A stretch of DNA of 64,000 nucleotides from Buttiauxella sp965119215 (GCA_965119215.1 CBCPKK010000034.1:8757-72756); one strand, 5' to 3'; shown: positions 41,477 through 50,240, numbered from the stretch's first letter. Numbers and translations are program-made. Notes: generated from the sequence alone by a model not told the origin.

Positions 41477-43468
41477 ATGTCTTCTCGTAAAGAGCTTGCC
41501 AATGCTATTCGTGCACTCAGCATGGACGCAGTACAAAAAGCCAAATCCGGTCACCCGGGTGCCCCTATGGGCATGGCTGACATTGCCGAAGTCCTGTGGC
41601 GCGATTTCCTGAACCATAACCCGCAGAACCCTGCATGGGCTGACCGCGACCGTTTCGTTCTTTCTAACGGTCACGGCTCAATGCTGATTTACAGCCTGTT
41701 GCACCTCACAGGTTATGACCTGCCGATTGAAGAACTGAAAAACTTCCGTCAGCTGCATTCCAAAACTCCGGGTCACCCGGAAGTGGGCTACACCGCCGGT
41801 GTAGAAACCACAACCGGCCCGCTGGGTCAGGGTGTTGCGAACGCTGTAGGTATGGCGATTGCTGAACGCACCATGGCTGCACAGTTCAACCGTCCTGGTC
41901 ATGACATCGTTGACCACTTCACCTACACCTTTATGGGTGATGGCTGCATGATGGAAGGTATCTCCCATGAAGTTTGCTCTCTGGCCGGTACGCTGGGTCT
42001 GGGTAAACTGGTTGCCTTCTATGATGACAACGGGATCTCCATCGACGGTCACGTTGAAGGCTGGTTCACTGACGATACTGCAAAACGCTTTGAAGCCTAC
42101 GGCTGGCACGTAGTGCGCGGCGTTGACGGCCATGATGCAGACGCAATCAAACGCGCTGTTGAAGAAGCTAAAGCGGTAACCGACAAACCTTCACTGCTGA
42201 TGTGCAAAACCATCATCGGTTTCGGTTCACCAAACAAAGCCGGTACGCACGATTCACACGGCGCACCTTTGGGTGATGCGGAAATCGCGCTGACCCGTGA
42301 AGCACTGGGCTGGAAACACGCTCCGTTCGAAATCCCGCAAGACATTTATGCTCAGTGGGATGCGCGTGAAGCAGGCCAGGCGAAAGAAGCGGCATGGAAC
42401 GAGAAGTTCGCAGCCTACGCTAAAGCCTTCCCGCAGGAAGCCGCAGAATTTACCCGTCGTATGAAAGGCGATATGCCTGCTGATTTCGCAGCTAAAGCGC
42501 AAGAGTTCATCGTGAACCTGCAAGCTAACCCTGCAAAAATCGCCAGCCGTAAAGCATCCCAGAACACCATCGAAGCCTTCGGCCACATGTTGCCTGAATT
42601 CCTCGGCGGTTCTGCAGATCTGGCGCCTTCTAACCTGACTATCTGGTCTGGTTCTAAAGCGATCAACGAAGATCTGGCCGGTAACTACATCCATTACGGT
42701 GTACGTGAATTCGGTATGACGGCGATTGCGAACGGTATCGCGCTGCACGGTGGTTTCCTGCCGTACACCTCTACCTTCCTGATGTTTGTTGAATATGCCC
42801 GTAACGCGGTGCGTATGGCAGCATTGATGAAGCAACGCCAGGTGATGGTCTACACCCACGACTCAATCGGTCTGGGCGAAGATGGCCCAACTCACCAGCC
42901 TGTAGAGCAGCTTGCTGCCCTGCGTGTGACACCAAACATGAGCACATGGCGTCCGTGTGACCAGGTTGAATCAGCGGTGGCGTGGAAATACGCAGTAGAA
43001 CGTCATGACGGCCCGACCGCTCTGATCTTCTCCCGTCAGAACCTGGCGCAACAGGATCGTACTGAGCAGCAACTGGCGGATATCGCTCGTGGCGCATACG
43101 TCCTGAAAGATTGTGCAGGCCAGCCTGAGCTGATTCTGATCGCAACCGGTTCTGAAGTTGAACTGGCTGTTGCAGCCTGGGATCAACTGTCTGCTGAAGG
43201 CATCAAAGCGCGTGTGGTTTCCATGCCGTCTACCGATGCATTCGACAAACAAGACCCGGCTTACCGTGAAGCAGTGCTGCCGAAAGCGGTTGCTGCACGT
43301 GTTGCTATCGAAGCCAGCATCGCTGACTACTGGTACAAATACGTTGGCCTGAACGGCGCGGTTGTGGGTATGACTACCTTTGGTGAGTCTGCTCCGGCTG
43401 AGCAGTTGTTCGAAGAGTTTGGCTTCACCGTAGAAAACGTGGTGAAACAGGCTAAAGCAGTTCTGTAA
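41477..43468 (+). CDS. tktA: Transketolase A
   Basis: 663 residues, as in E. coli. Substrate-binding SGHPGAPMG, TPP-binding GDGCMMEGISHEV near residue 154, and the pyrimidine domain with YTSTFLMFVEYARNAVR. It shuttles two-carbon units between sugar phosphates in the pentose-phosphate pathway. Monocistronic here, with a strong terminator downstream. Confidence 0.99.
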   Translation: MSSRKELANAIRALSMDAVQKAKSGHPGAPMGMADIAEVLWRDFLNHNPQNPAWADRDRFVLSNGHGSMLIYSLLHLTGYDLPIEELKNFRQLHSKTPGHPEVGYTAGVETTTGPLGQGVANAVGMAIAERTMAAQFNRPGHDIVDHFTYTFMGDGCMMEGISHEVCSLAGTLGLGKLVAFYDDNGISIDGHVEGWFTDDTAKRFEAYGWHVVRGVDGHDADAIKRAVEEAKAVTDKPSLLMCKTIIGFGSPNKAGTHDSHGAPLGDAEIALTREALGWKHAPFEIPQDIYAQWDAREAGQAKEAAWNEKFAAYAKAFPQEAAEFTRRMKGDMPADFAAKAQEFIVNLQANPAKIASRKASQNTIEAFGHMLPEFLGGSADLAPSNLTIWSGSKAINEDLAGNYIHYGVREFGMTAIANGIALHGGFLPYTSTFLMFVEYARNAVRMAALMKQRQVMVYTHDSIGLGEDGPTHQPVEQLAALRVTPNMSTWRPCDQVESAVAWKYAVERHDGPTALIFSRQNLAQQDRTEQQLADIARGAYVLKDCAGQPELILIATGSEVELAVAAWDQLSAEGIKARVVSMPSTDAFDKQDPAYREAVLPKAVAARVAIEASIADYWYKYVGLNGAVVGMTTFGESAPAEQLFEEFGFTVENVVKQAKAVL

Positions 43469-43477
43469 TATGATTAA

Positions 43478-43505
43478 GGCCAGCAGCGAATGCTGGCCTT
43501 TCTTT
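43478..43505 (+). terminator. tktA terminator
   Basis: GGCCAGCA (43478-43485) pairs with TGCTGGCC (43491-43498), followed by TTTCTTT. It starts 9 bp after the tktA stop. Confidence 0.88.
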
Positions 43506-43645
43506 AATGCTTTTAGAACGACAAAAACGACTCCAAATAATTAAACTCCCTCCATAACCTGCTCGCGTACATCACCTTTTATAAATAACTCATTAAAAAC
43601 AACTTGTTACTTAAATTTCGTGAAGTTCATTTTTATATTGATAAT

Positions 43646-43670
43646 GCAACTGAAAATCATTATCATTTGT
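43646..43670. promoter_or_regulatory. Fur box upstream of the YncE-like/TonB-receptor pair
   Basis: GCAACTGAAAATCATTATC (43646-43664) matches 14 of 19 positions of the Fur consensus, with overlapping partial repeats to 43670 (AATCATTATCATT). The box is 30-54 bp before the start of the YncE-like gene, so iron-repressed expression is likely. Confidence 0.75.
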
Positions 43671-43699
43671 ATTACGTAAATTAATGTGAATATAAGTAA

Positions 43700-44770
43700 A
43701 TGAATCGACACACTTTGTATGGTTACAAACATTCGGGTTTCATTGCTTTAACCGCTGCACTGTTAATGAACTCTTTGAGCGTCAATGCCAATCCGCTTCC
43801 CGAAAAGGATTTCCTCGCCGTTCCAACGGGGCATGGGGTATACGAACTGGCGTATGACGCTTCTCAGAACATTTTGTTCGCCGCTTCGGCACCTTCCTTT
43901 GATAAAGATAAAACCCAGGGTTTAGTCTATAAATTGAATCCAGACACGTTGGCGGTAACGGGAAAAATCACCACTGACAGACGAGCGTTTGCCACAGTGC
44001 TGGATGAAGAAAATCATATTCTTTATATCGGCAATACTCTCGAAGGGTCAGTGACGCTTATAGATACACAAAGCGGCACAGAAATTAAGACCGTACAACT
44101 GAGTGATATCAGCAATCCTGAAAAGATTATTCATACCCGAGAAATGGTGCTTGATAAAAAGCGCCAGCGTTTGTATGTCTCGGGTGTGGCTGAAAAAGGG
44201 ATTATTTGGGTCATCGATACACAAAAACAACAGCACATTGCCACGATTGAAAACGTGGGCGAATATCCAACGGGGTTGGCTGTCGATGAAGTGAAAGGGC
44301 GGGTTTATAGTGTTAACGGTAGCGGGGAATTAATTACTCTGGATGCCAGTGATAATAAAATTATTTCTCGCTTTAAAGTTGAACCGCAGAAGAAACATTT
44401 TTTCTTAAATATTGCTGTGGATAATAAAAACGAGCGCGCATTCATTACCGATCCGGATTTACCCGATGTGCTGGTGGCTTCACTTAATGACGGAAAAATT
44501 ATACAGCGCATCAAGGTTATTAATTCACTTGCGGTAATGTATAACGCCGGGCGTAATGAAGTTTATATCACGCATCGTAATGCACAGTTGATCAGTATTG
44601 TTGATAGTGAAACCTACAAACTGAAAGCCAGCATCTCTACAGCAGCGCTACCTAACAGCCTTGCGCTGTCTGCAGATGGCCGCACTCTTTATGCCAGCGT
44701 CAAACAGGGTGAAAAAGAGATGGGCAAAAAACCGGATTACATTATTAAAGTCAGTCTCGACAAGATCTAA
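43700..44770 (+). CDS. YncE-like periplasmic beta-propeller protein
   Basis: 356 residues. Signal peptide of about 30 residues (ending SLSVNA before NPLPEK), then repeated YVTN-type propeller blades: ELAYDASQNILFAAS, VLDEENHILYIGNT, VLDKKRQRLYVSG, AVDEVKGRVYSVNG and ALSADGRTLYASV. It resembles E. coli YncE, an iron-regulated periplasmic protein of uncertain function next to the TonB receptor YncD. Here too a TonB receptor gene follows. A ligand-handling role with the receptor is inference. Confidence 0.82.
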   Translation: MNRHTLYGYKHSGFIALTAALLMNSLSVNANPLPEKDFLAVPTGHGVYELAYDASQNILFAASAPSFDKDKTQGLVYKLNPDTLAVTGKITTDRRAFATVLDEENHILYIGNTLEGSVTLIDTQSGTEIKTVQLSDISNPEKIIHTREMVLDKKRQRLYVSGVAEKGIIWVIDTQKQQHIATIENVGEYPTGLAVDEVKGRVYSVNGSGELITLDASDNKIISRFKVEPQKKHFFLNIAVDNKNERAFITDPDLPDVLVASLNDGKIIQRIKVINSLAVMYNAGRNEVYITHRNAQLISIVDSETYKLKASISTAALPNSLALSADGRTLYASVKQGEKEMGKKPDYIIKVSLDKI

Positions 44771-44797
44771 TTCAATATTAATTAAAAGAACAATAAA

Positions 44798-44836
44798 GCC
44801 CTGTGGTGAAAATTCACAGGGCCGGCAGGCTTTTTT
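44798..44836 (+). terminator. Attenuator-like hairpin between the YncE-like and receptor genes
   Basis: GCCCTGTG (44798-44805) pairs exactly with CACAGGGC (44815-44822). CGGCAGGC follows, then six T (44831-44836). It may lower the receptor transcript relative to the first gene, or separate their transcription. Confidence 0.6.
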
Positions 44837-44858
44837 CAATATCTCAGGTAATTAAAAA

Positions 44859-46862
44859 ATGAGAAACAATAAACGTTTGGCATTGGCTGGAATCGTTGCG
44901 CTGGCTGGAGGCTCAATGCTTCCAGTACAGGCCGAGGAAAATAAGGCATCTCTTAGCGAGTCTGAAGATCAAATGGTGGTGACGGCATCGGGCTTTTCTC
45001 AACAGAAGAAAGATGCGCCAGCCACAATTTCCGTTATCGACAGTAAACAACTAGCTGAAAAACCAAATCGTAATGTTGCGGAGGCTATTCAGGATTTACC
45101 CGGCGTAAACGTTGGTTCGGGTTCCAGCAATATGTCTTCCGGCGATATTATGATGCGCGGCATGGACTCGAGTTACACCGCATTTCTGGTCAACAGCGTT
45201 AAGCAAAATACCGGTGAATCACGTCCTTATGGGCAAAATATTGGCGCAGAAGTTAACTTCCTGCCACCAATGGAAGCGATTGAGCGTATCGAAGTGATTC
45301 GAGGGCCGATGTCATCTCTGTATGGGTCTGATGCGATTGGCGGTGTGGTTAACGTCATCACTAAAAAACCTTATGGTGTAGCAGACTGGACGGGAGCGCT
45401 GTCGGCTAATACCTTCATCCAGGAAGACAGTTCATTTGGCAATACCAACCAAATGAACCTGTTCGCCATGGGGCCAATCGTGCCGGACGTGCTGGGCGTA
45501 AGCATTGCCGCTGACTGGCTTAATCGCCGTGATGACGAACGCGATAATTACTTTAGCAAAAACGATCGCAAATCTGTCGATATGACCGTGGGCCTTGCGG
45601 CAAATGAGACTAACTTGTTTGACCTGAATGTGGTGACGGGGAAACAAAAGAAAAACCGCGATGATGCGCCATGGATGTGGACGTTTGACCGTGATGCAGT
45701 GACGCTCAGCCATAGCGGTTGGTATGCCGAAGATACCATCGCGACGAAAAACTACATTAACTATGAGAAGGGCCGCTCTAAGTACTCTCTGAGCGGTGAT
45801 TCGCCGCAGTACATCGAAACAGAAAACTATGCGGCTAACAGTCAGACTACCTTCACCTTCGACAACCACAAATTAACTGTTGGGGCTAACTTCACGCGCG
45901 AAGAACTGAACGATCAGTTTGCAGTTTCGAGCAAAGAAGCGCCGGGTGTGGAACCTGTGACCAAAATCAGCCGTGATGGTTGGGCACTATTTGCTGAAGA
46001 TGGTTGGCAGATGGGGGACTTTACGTTGACCACTTCCGCGCGTTTAGATCGCGATAACTATTTTGGCTCCCATGTAACGCCAAAACTGTACGGCAACTGG
46101 GCCATTACCGATGCCTGGGCGCTAAAAGGTGGTGTATCTGCGGGCTACAAAAAACCGGAACTACGCGAAACCTCTGCCAATTTCGTCACGCCTCGTGGTT
46201 CATTACCCCCTTATCCCTATCTGACCGTTGGTAACGACGATCTTAAACCAGAGAAAAGTGTTAACTCCGAACTGGGTCTGTACTGGGTAGGAGACAAGCT
46301 GGCATTAGATGGCACCGTTTTCTACACCCAATTCAAAGATAAAATATCCGAAGAAACTATCTGCGAAACTACGTCGACTAATCAGTGCCAGATGAACGGT
46401 TACAAAGCCGACTCTATCAGTAAATACTTTAACGTCGGTAAAGCCGATGTGTACGGGTTGGAGTTGAACGCTGACTGGCAGATTACCGAAGCGGTGAAGG
46501 CGAACGCAAACTACACCTATAACCACAGCGAGCAGAAAACGGGTGTTAACAAAGGCTATGCTCTGAATGACTTCCCACGTCATATGGCGAATGTGTCACT
46601 GACATGGTCGGCCACTGAAACGCTGGATCTTTGGAGCAAAGTGAATTATCGCAGCAGTAACCGCGATAGTGGCGATCATATTGATTACGATGCCTGGACG
46701 ATGGTTGATCTCGGTGCTCGCTACCAACTGAATAAAAACACCCAACTTATGGCTGGAGTCTACAACCTGTTCGATGCCGATCCACAACGCGTCACCCAGT
46801 GGGGGGATTATGGCCTTGTTGAGGGGCGTCGTTACAATCTTGGGGCTCGTATTGAATTTTGA
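44859..46862 (+). CDS. TonB-dependent outer-membrane receptor, Cir/IrgA type
   Basis: 667 residues. Signal peptide of about 25 residues (ending PVQA), TonB box DQMVVTA near 37-43, plug domain with VIRGPMSSLYGSDAIGGVVNVITKK, and a 22-strand-type barrel ending in phenylalanine (LGARIEF). It is most like the Cir/IrgA/ligand-gated channel receptors that take up catecholate siderophores, but only distantly; the substrate is unknown. With the upstream propeller gene and Fur box it forms an iron-acquisition-like cassette inserted between tktA and epd. Confidence 0.88.
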   Translation: MRNNKRLALAGIVALAGGSMLPVQAEENKASLSESEDQMVVTASGFSQQKKDAPATISVIDSKQLAEKPNRNVAEAIQDLPGVNVGSGSSNMSSGDIMMRGMDSSYTAFLVNSVKQNTGESRPYGQNIGAEVNFLPPMEAIERIEVIRGPMSSLYGSDAIGGVVNVITKKPYGVADWTGALSANTFIQEDSSFGNTNQMNLFAMGPIVPDVLGVSIAADWLNRRDDERDNYFSKNDRKSVDMTVGLAANETNLFDLNVVTGKQKKNRDDAPWMWTFDRDAVTLSHSGWYAEDTIATKNYINYEKGRSKYSLSGDSPQYIETENYAANSQTTFTFDNHKLTVGANFTREELNDQFAVSSKEAPGVEPVTKISRDGWALFAEDGWQMGDFTLTTSARLDRDNYFGSHVTPKLYGNWAITDAWALKGGVSAGYKKPELRETSANFVTPRGSLPPYPYLTVGNDDLKPEKSVNSELGLYWVGDKLALDGTVFYTQFKDKISEETICETTSTNQCQMNGYKADSISKYFNVGKADVYGLELNADWQITEAVKANANYTYNHSEQKTGVNKGYALNDFPRHMANVSLTWSATETLDLWSKVNYRSSNRDSGDHIDYDAWTMVDLGARYQLNKNTQLMAGVYNLFDADPQRVTQWGDYGLVEGRRYNLGARIEF

Positions 46863-46882
46863 TTGACGATTTATAAAGGAAG

Positions 46883-46910
46883 GCGCTGCCGTTGGGCGGC
46901 GCTTTTTTTT
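46883..46910 (+). terminator. Terminator of the TonB-receptor gene
   Basis: GCGCTGCC (46883-46890) pairs with GGCGGCGC (46895-46902, one G-T pair) with loop GTTG and eight T residues. It ends five bases before the stop of the convergent ECF operon. Confidence 0.88.
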
Positions 46911-46914
46911 GAAT

Positions 46915-47592
46915 CTAACCGAGGATTTGCGCGGGGGAACCGTCACCTGCGATAGATCCCCCGCCTAGCCGGATGACTCTGGGAAAGTGGCGGCGGGTAA
47001 AGTCCTGATCGTGGCTGATGGCCATGATGGTGGTTCCACGCTGTTGGCAAATCGCAAGCCAGGATTCAAAGATGCCCAACCAATGTTCGTCAAAATCCCG
47101 GCTTGGCTCATCCAGAAGAAGCAGCGGTGGTGCCATTGCTTCCAGACTAGCAACCGCGACCATGCGGCGTTGTGCGACATGTAAATCCAGCGGATGCGCT
47201 TGGGCTTCATCCTGCAAGCCACATAACGTGAGTGCAGCCGTTGTACGCCGTTCGATTTCATCCTGCGGTAATTTTTGCAAACGCAGGCCGAAGGCGACTT
47301 CATCAATCACTTTACTGTGGAGGATTTGGTTCTCCGCTTCCTGAAATAGCACCCCGATTAAACTCGCACGTTGTTGTGCTTTGAGGTGCGCCAGTGGCTG
47401 TCCCTGAACCTGAATTGTGCCCGCGCTGGGGGAAAGTAACCCAGCCATCAGGCGTAATAGGGTAGATTTACCCGCGCCGTTGTCTCCGGTTAACGCTACC
47501 CATTCTTGTGGTTGGATGTTTAGCGATAACCCTTTCAGGCAGAGCTGCGGGGCGTTCGGCCAGCGAAAATCCACGTTTTCAAGATTCAACAT
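46915..47592 (-). CDS. ECF-type transporter ATPase, second subunit (degenerate signature)
   Basis: 225 residues from ATG at 47592, overlapping the previous ATPase gene by seven bases. Walker A GDNGAGKST at 36-44, Q-loop FQEAENQ typical of EcfA/CbiO ATPases, Walker B LLLLDEP at 157-163, switch His in ISHD. The ABC signature is replaced by LDLHVAQRR (135-143), lacking the LSGG motif, so one ATP site of the heterodimer is probably non-canonical. Last gene of a five-gene operon; substrate unknown. Confidence 0.85.
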   Translation of the reverse strand: MLNLENVDFRWPNAPQLCLKGLSLNIQPQEWVALTGDNGAGKSTLLRLMAGLLSPSAGTIQVQGQPLAHLKAQQRASLIGVLFQEAENQILHSKVIDEVAFGLRLQKLPQDEIERRTTAALTLCGLQDEAQAHPLDLHVAQRRMVAVASLEAMAPPLLLLDEPSRDFDEHWLGIFESWLAICQQRGTTIMAISHDQDFTRRHFPRVIRLGGGSIAGDGSPAQILG

Positions 47593-48269
47593 AATGAAAC
47601 TAACTCCCCCGCGCTGAGTCGCCACGCATGCTGGCAATAGCTGAGCATTGGCTCACGTTTATGATCCAACAAAATAATCAGCGCACCTTCAGCAGTAGCC
47701 CAACTGGAAAGGCGCTCAAGAAGACGATGTGTTGCTTGCTCTGTCAGGCGGCTGAACGCTTCATCCAGCAGCAGGATTTTGGGTTTCATCGCCAGGGCGC
47801 AGGCAATGACCACGCGCTGAGCCTCGCCGCCAGATAGTGTGCCGGGATGACGGTGACGTAGCGGCTGGCAGTCGGTAAACGTCAGTGCCATATCAATACG
47901 TGCGAGGATTTCCTGCTCGGTCAGGCAGAGGTTTTCAGGGCCAAATGCGACCTCTTCTTCAACGCTGAACGTGCAGCCTGAAAGCTGCAAAGACGGTGAC
48001 TGCTGTACCAACTGGATGGTTTGCGCCTGTTCAACCAGCGAAAGCTGGCCGATTGGTGTACCGAGCAAGTTGCCCGTACCGCCGATCGTGCCGGGCAAAA
48101 AATCCGGATACCATCCCGCGAGCAGTTGCGCCAGCGTACTCTTGCCGCTGCCGTTACCGCCGATAATGGCCACCATTCCGGGCTGCGTGTAACTAAAATT
48201 TAAGCGGCGTGGAGGCAAGTTGCCATGCAGCGGTTGGTAGCAAAAATCCTCTAGCGTAACCATATCCAC
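47586..48269 (-). CDS. ECF-type transporter ATPase, first subunit
   Basis: 227 residues. Walker A GGNGSGKST at 37-45, intact signature LSGGE at 145-149, Walker B ILLLDE at 165-170. The D-loop reads SRLT instead of SALD, and the switch histidine is in LLDHKRE. It pairs with the following ATPase to energise the EcfT/S-component complex. It overlaps ecfT by 19 bases, indicating translational coupling. Confidence 0.85.
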   Translation of the reverse strand: MDMVTLEDFCYQPLHGNLPPRRLNFSYTQPGMVAIIGGNGSGKSTLAQLLAGWYPDFLPGTIGGTGNLLGTPIGQLSLVEQAQTIQLVQQSPSLQLSGCTFSVEEEVAFGPENLCLTEQEILARIDMALTFTDCQPLRHRHPGTLSGGEAQRVVIACALAMKPKILLLDEAFSRLTEQATHRLLERLSSWATAEGALIILLDHKREPMLSYCQHAWRLSAGELVSLC

Positions 48270-48958
48270 ACTCCTGCTTCTGCCACCATCAGCGCAACCA
48301 TGCCATAGCGCAGATTACGCTGGAAAATACTGTCTTTGGGAGCCCACAGCGTGGTTCGTCTGCGATGCAAACGAAAAGCCCGCATATCCAGCGCTGCACC
48401 ACGTACCGCTAAATCGTTAAGCGCGTTGTGAGTGAGTGGCACAATCAGAGCCGGAATTGCCCGCAAGCGCTGATACCACCGCCCATCCAGCGGTACACCA
48501 CGCGCCCGTTGTGCTTCGTGGATGGTATACAACTGGTGTTTGAGCTGTTCGACGACCAGCAGTGGCCCGGATAGCAGATAAGCAAGGCCTGGCGGTAAAC
48601 GGCTAGCGAAAAGCGCCCGGATAAACTGGCGCACAGGCACAAATTGCATCCACAGTTGTGAAGTGGAAACAATCGTCAGAATACGCAGCCAGAGCGTTAC
48701 GGCTTTTGTCCACTGCGCGGGGTCACGCGGTTGGCCGTTTAGCCAATATGCTAACCACCCACCGTGAACCAGCCAAAACCCCACGCCCAGCGAAAACATC
48801 AGCCAGGCGACGTAACGCGCACGCTGACGTGTGGCGCGCAGCAGTAATAAGCTCGAGAATGCGACGGCGCTATAGCCATACAACTCAATTCCTGCGGGCA
48901 TCAGCAGAGCAGAACACGCTGCCAGGCCCCATAACGTCAGGGACGTAAAAGGATGCAC
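48251..48958 (-). CDS. EcfT-like transmembrane coupling subunit
   Basis: 235 residues with a GTG start at 48958 directly after the TGA of the S-component gene. Several N-terminal membrane segments, then the cytoplasmic coupling region with EAQRARGVPLD (the ARG motif of EcfT) and the weaker second copy ALDMRAFRLHRRR. CbiQ/EcfT family: links the substrate-binding S component to the ATPases. Confidence 0.82.
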   Translation of the reverse strand: MHPFTSLTLWGLAACSALLMPAGIELYGYSAVAFSSLLLLRATRQRARYVAWLMFSLGVGFWLVHGGWLAYWLNGQPRDPAQWTKAVTLWLRILTIVSTSQLWMQFVPVRQFIRALFASRLPPGLAYLLSGPLLVVEQLKHQLYTIHEAQRARGVPLDGRWYQRLRAIPALIVPLTHNALNDLAVRGAALDMRAFRLHRRRTTLWAPKDSIFQRNLRYGMVALMVAEAGVWIWLR

Positions 48959-49537
48959 TCAGCGTACAGCCGACATAGCCGGGAAGTGGCGCAAAGTGCG
49001 CAACGGCAGTTGGCGTAATAAAATCCACACGATGATTGCCGTCAGAATTTTATCCACCAGGTTTGCGCCCAGCACCGTGATGGCGACGGACTCCATCAGG
49101 TCTTTGCCCATGGTGTGCATCCAGGCGACAAACAGATCCGCACCGCTGCCCGTCACACCTGCAAATAAATAGGTGCGTAACGGTACGGCTGCAACGGTCA
49201 CCGCAAGAGTAATCACAATGCCGGTGACGATAACTTTCGGTAGGGTTTTGAACCAGCCCAAACGCGCCATCCATCCGGCGACCAAACCGATAATCATGGC
49301 GATGGGGGCAAAGGCCGCGGCAATGGGGTCGGTCAACAGGCCCCAGAGCAGGTTGGTTAGCAAACCGGTCAACATGCCGATGACCGGGCCAAGCAATACG
49401 GCGCTAATAATAGTGCCAATAGAATCGAGGAAAATCGGCAGTTTGAGCATGCTGACTATCTGCCCACCCGTCATATTGATGGCAATACAAATAACAATTA
49501 ATGCCAGTGCCTGGCTTGAGAATTGGCGGCGCGCCAT
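48959..49537 (-). CDS. ECF transporter S component (substrate-binding membrane protein), substrate unknown
   Basis: 192 residues, about six membrane segments. The N-terminal pattern FLDSIGTIISAVLLGPVIGM (in part) followed by GLLTNLLWGL is typical of ECF S components, which bind vitamins, metals or purines in the membrane. I cannot assign a ligand. Order DUF296 - S - T - A - A suggests a complete group I-style dedicated transporter. Such transporters are uncommon in Enterobacteriaceae and absent from this position in K-12. Confidence 0.78.
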   Translation of the reverse strand: MARRQFSSQALALIVICIAINMTGGQIVSMLKLPIFLDSIGTIISAVLLGPVIGMLTGLLTNLLWGLLTDPIAAAFAPIAMIIGLVAGWMARLGWFKTLPKVIVTGIVITLAVTVAAVPLRTYLFAGVTGSGADLFVAWMHTMGKDLMESVAITVLGANLVDKILTAIIVWILLRQLPLRTLRHFPAMSAVR

Positions 49538-49560
49538 AGTGACCTCATTTTTATAGAAAA

Positions 49561-49995
49561 TTAACGGGATGTGACAACCAGTTCTTCGTAACCCGATGTG
49601 GGGCAGGGTTGGCGGCTAAACGACAGTGCCGTCAGTTCACCGATGACCAATTCAAGCGTGGTGCGTACAGTACAACCCAGCATCATATGGCCGCCCACCA
49701 CCGCGCCGTTTTCATCCGCAACGCAAAGGTGTAAGTGTTCGCCGTTTAGCTCGAGCGTCCCGTTCAGGGAAAGCACTTCAAATTTGCCGCTGTGCAGCGT
49801 GGCTTCTTCCTGAGCCGCGAAGCGCAGCGCGACATCGGTCAGGCTGCCGGTACAACCTGCAATCCAGGCGGCATGAAGCTGATGAAGTTGGATAAATTCG
49901 CGTAATGTGTGGAGAACTTCCTGGCCAGGTAGCAAGCGCAGTGCGTAAAAGCGTGCGTTAGATCCCGGTGATAAAGAGGGGTTTTGCGTTGTCAT
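49561..49995 (-). CDS. DUF296 / PPC-domain protein
   Basis: 144 residues. The PPC (DUF296) fold is shown by YALRLLPGQEVLHTLREF, the middle TGSLTDVALRF, LHLCVAD and GGHMMLGCTVRTTLELVIGEL, with the histidines that coordinate a metal in archaeal PPC structures. Plant relatives with AT-hooks bind DNA; the bacterial role is unknown. It is first in the ECF operon, 23 bp before the S component, so it may sense or process the transported compound. That is inference. Confidence 0.82.
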   Translation of the reverse strand: MTTQNPSLSPGSNARFYALRLLPGQEVLHTLREFIQLHQLHAAWIAGCTGSLTDVALRFAAQEEATLHSGKFEVLSLNGTLELNGEHLHLCVADENGAVVGGHMMLGCTVRTTLELVIGELTALSFSRQPCPTSGYEELVVTSR

Positions 49996-50149
49996 GATAG
50001 GCTCAATTACTCCGAAACTCGGACGTGGCGAGATAGTAAGCGTATCAGGCAGCTCGATTAATGATATACATCAGGAAATCAAAATTTCAGGCTGTGAGGC
50101 CGGTGATTATTCATCCACCACCGGAATCACGTTGCATTTATTCCATCAA

Positions 50150-50171
50150 ATTTGTGACGTATGTCAGAAGA
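50150..50171. promoter_or_regulatory. CRP site between the ECF operon and epd
   Basis: TGTGA (50153-50157), CGTATG, TCAGA (50164-50168) is a good CRP match about 200 bp before epd. In E. coli the distal epd promoter is CRP-responsive. Its position could also affect the divergent DUF296 gene, 155 bp away. Confidence 0.7.
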
Positions 50172-50225
50172 TTGGTTTGCTGCGCAGGGGTAACGTTCCA
50201 TTTATTCCCCTTATCGCTTACTATT

Positions 50226-50240
50226 GCTGAAGCGTTTCAG
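50226..50240. promoter_or_regulatory. Cra (FruR) operator upstream of epd-pgk-fbaA
   Basis: GCTGAAGCGTTTCAG closely follows the Cra consensus GCTGAAACGTTTCA. It lies 122-136 bp before epd. Cra control of epd-pgk-fbaA is known in E. coli. Confidence 0.8.

Noticed and set aside
50000..50150. Riboswitch in the leader of the DUF296-ECF operon
   Set aside because: A hairpin CCGGTG/CACCGG is present on the reverse strand near 50100-50125, but none of the conserved cores of TPP, cobalamin, FMN, Moco, preQ1 or lysine riboswitches could be matched.
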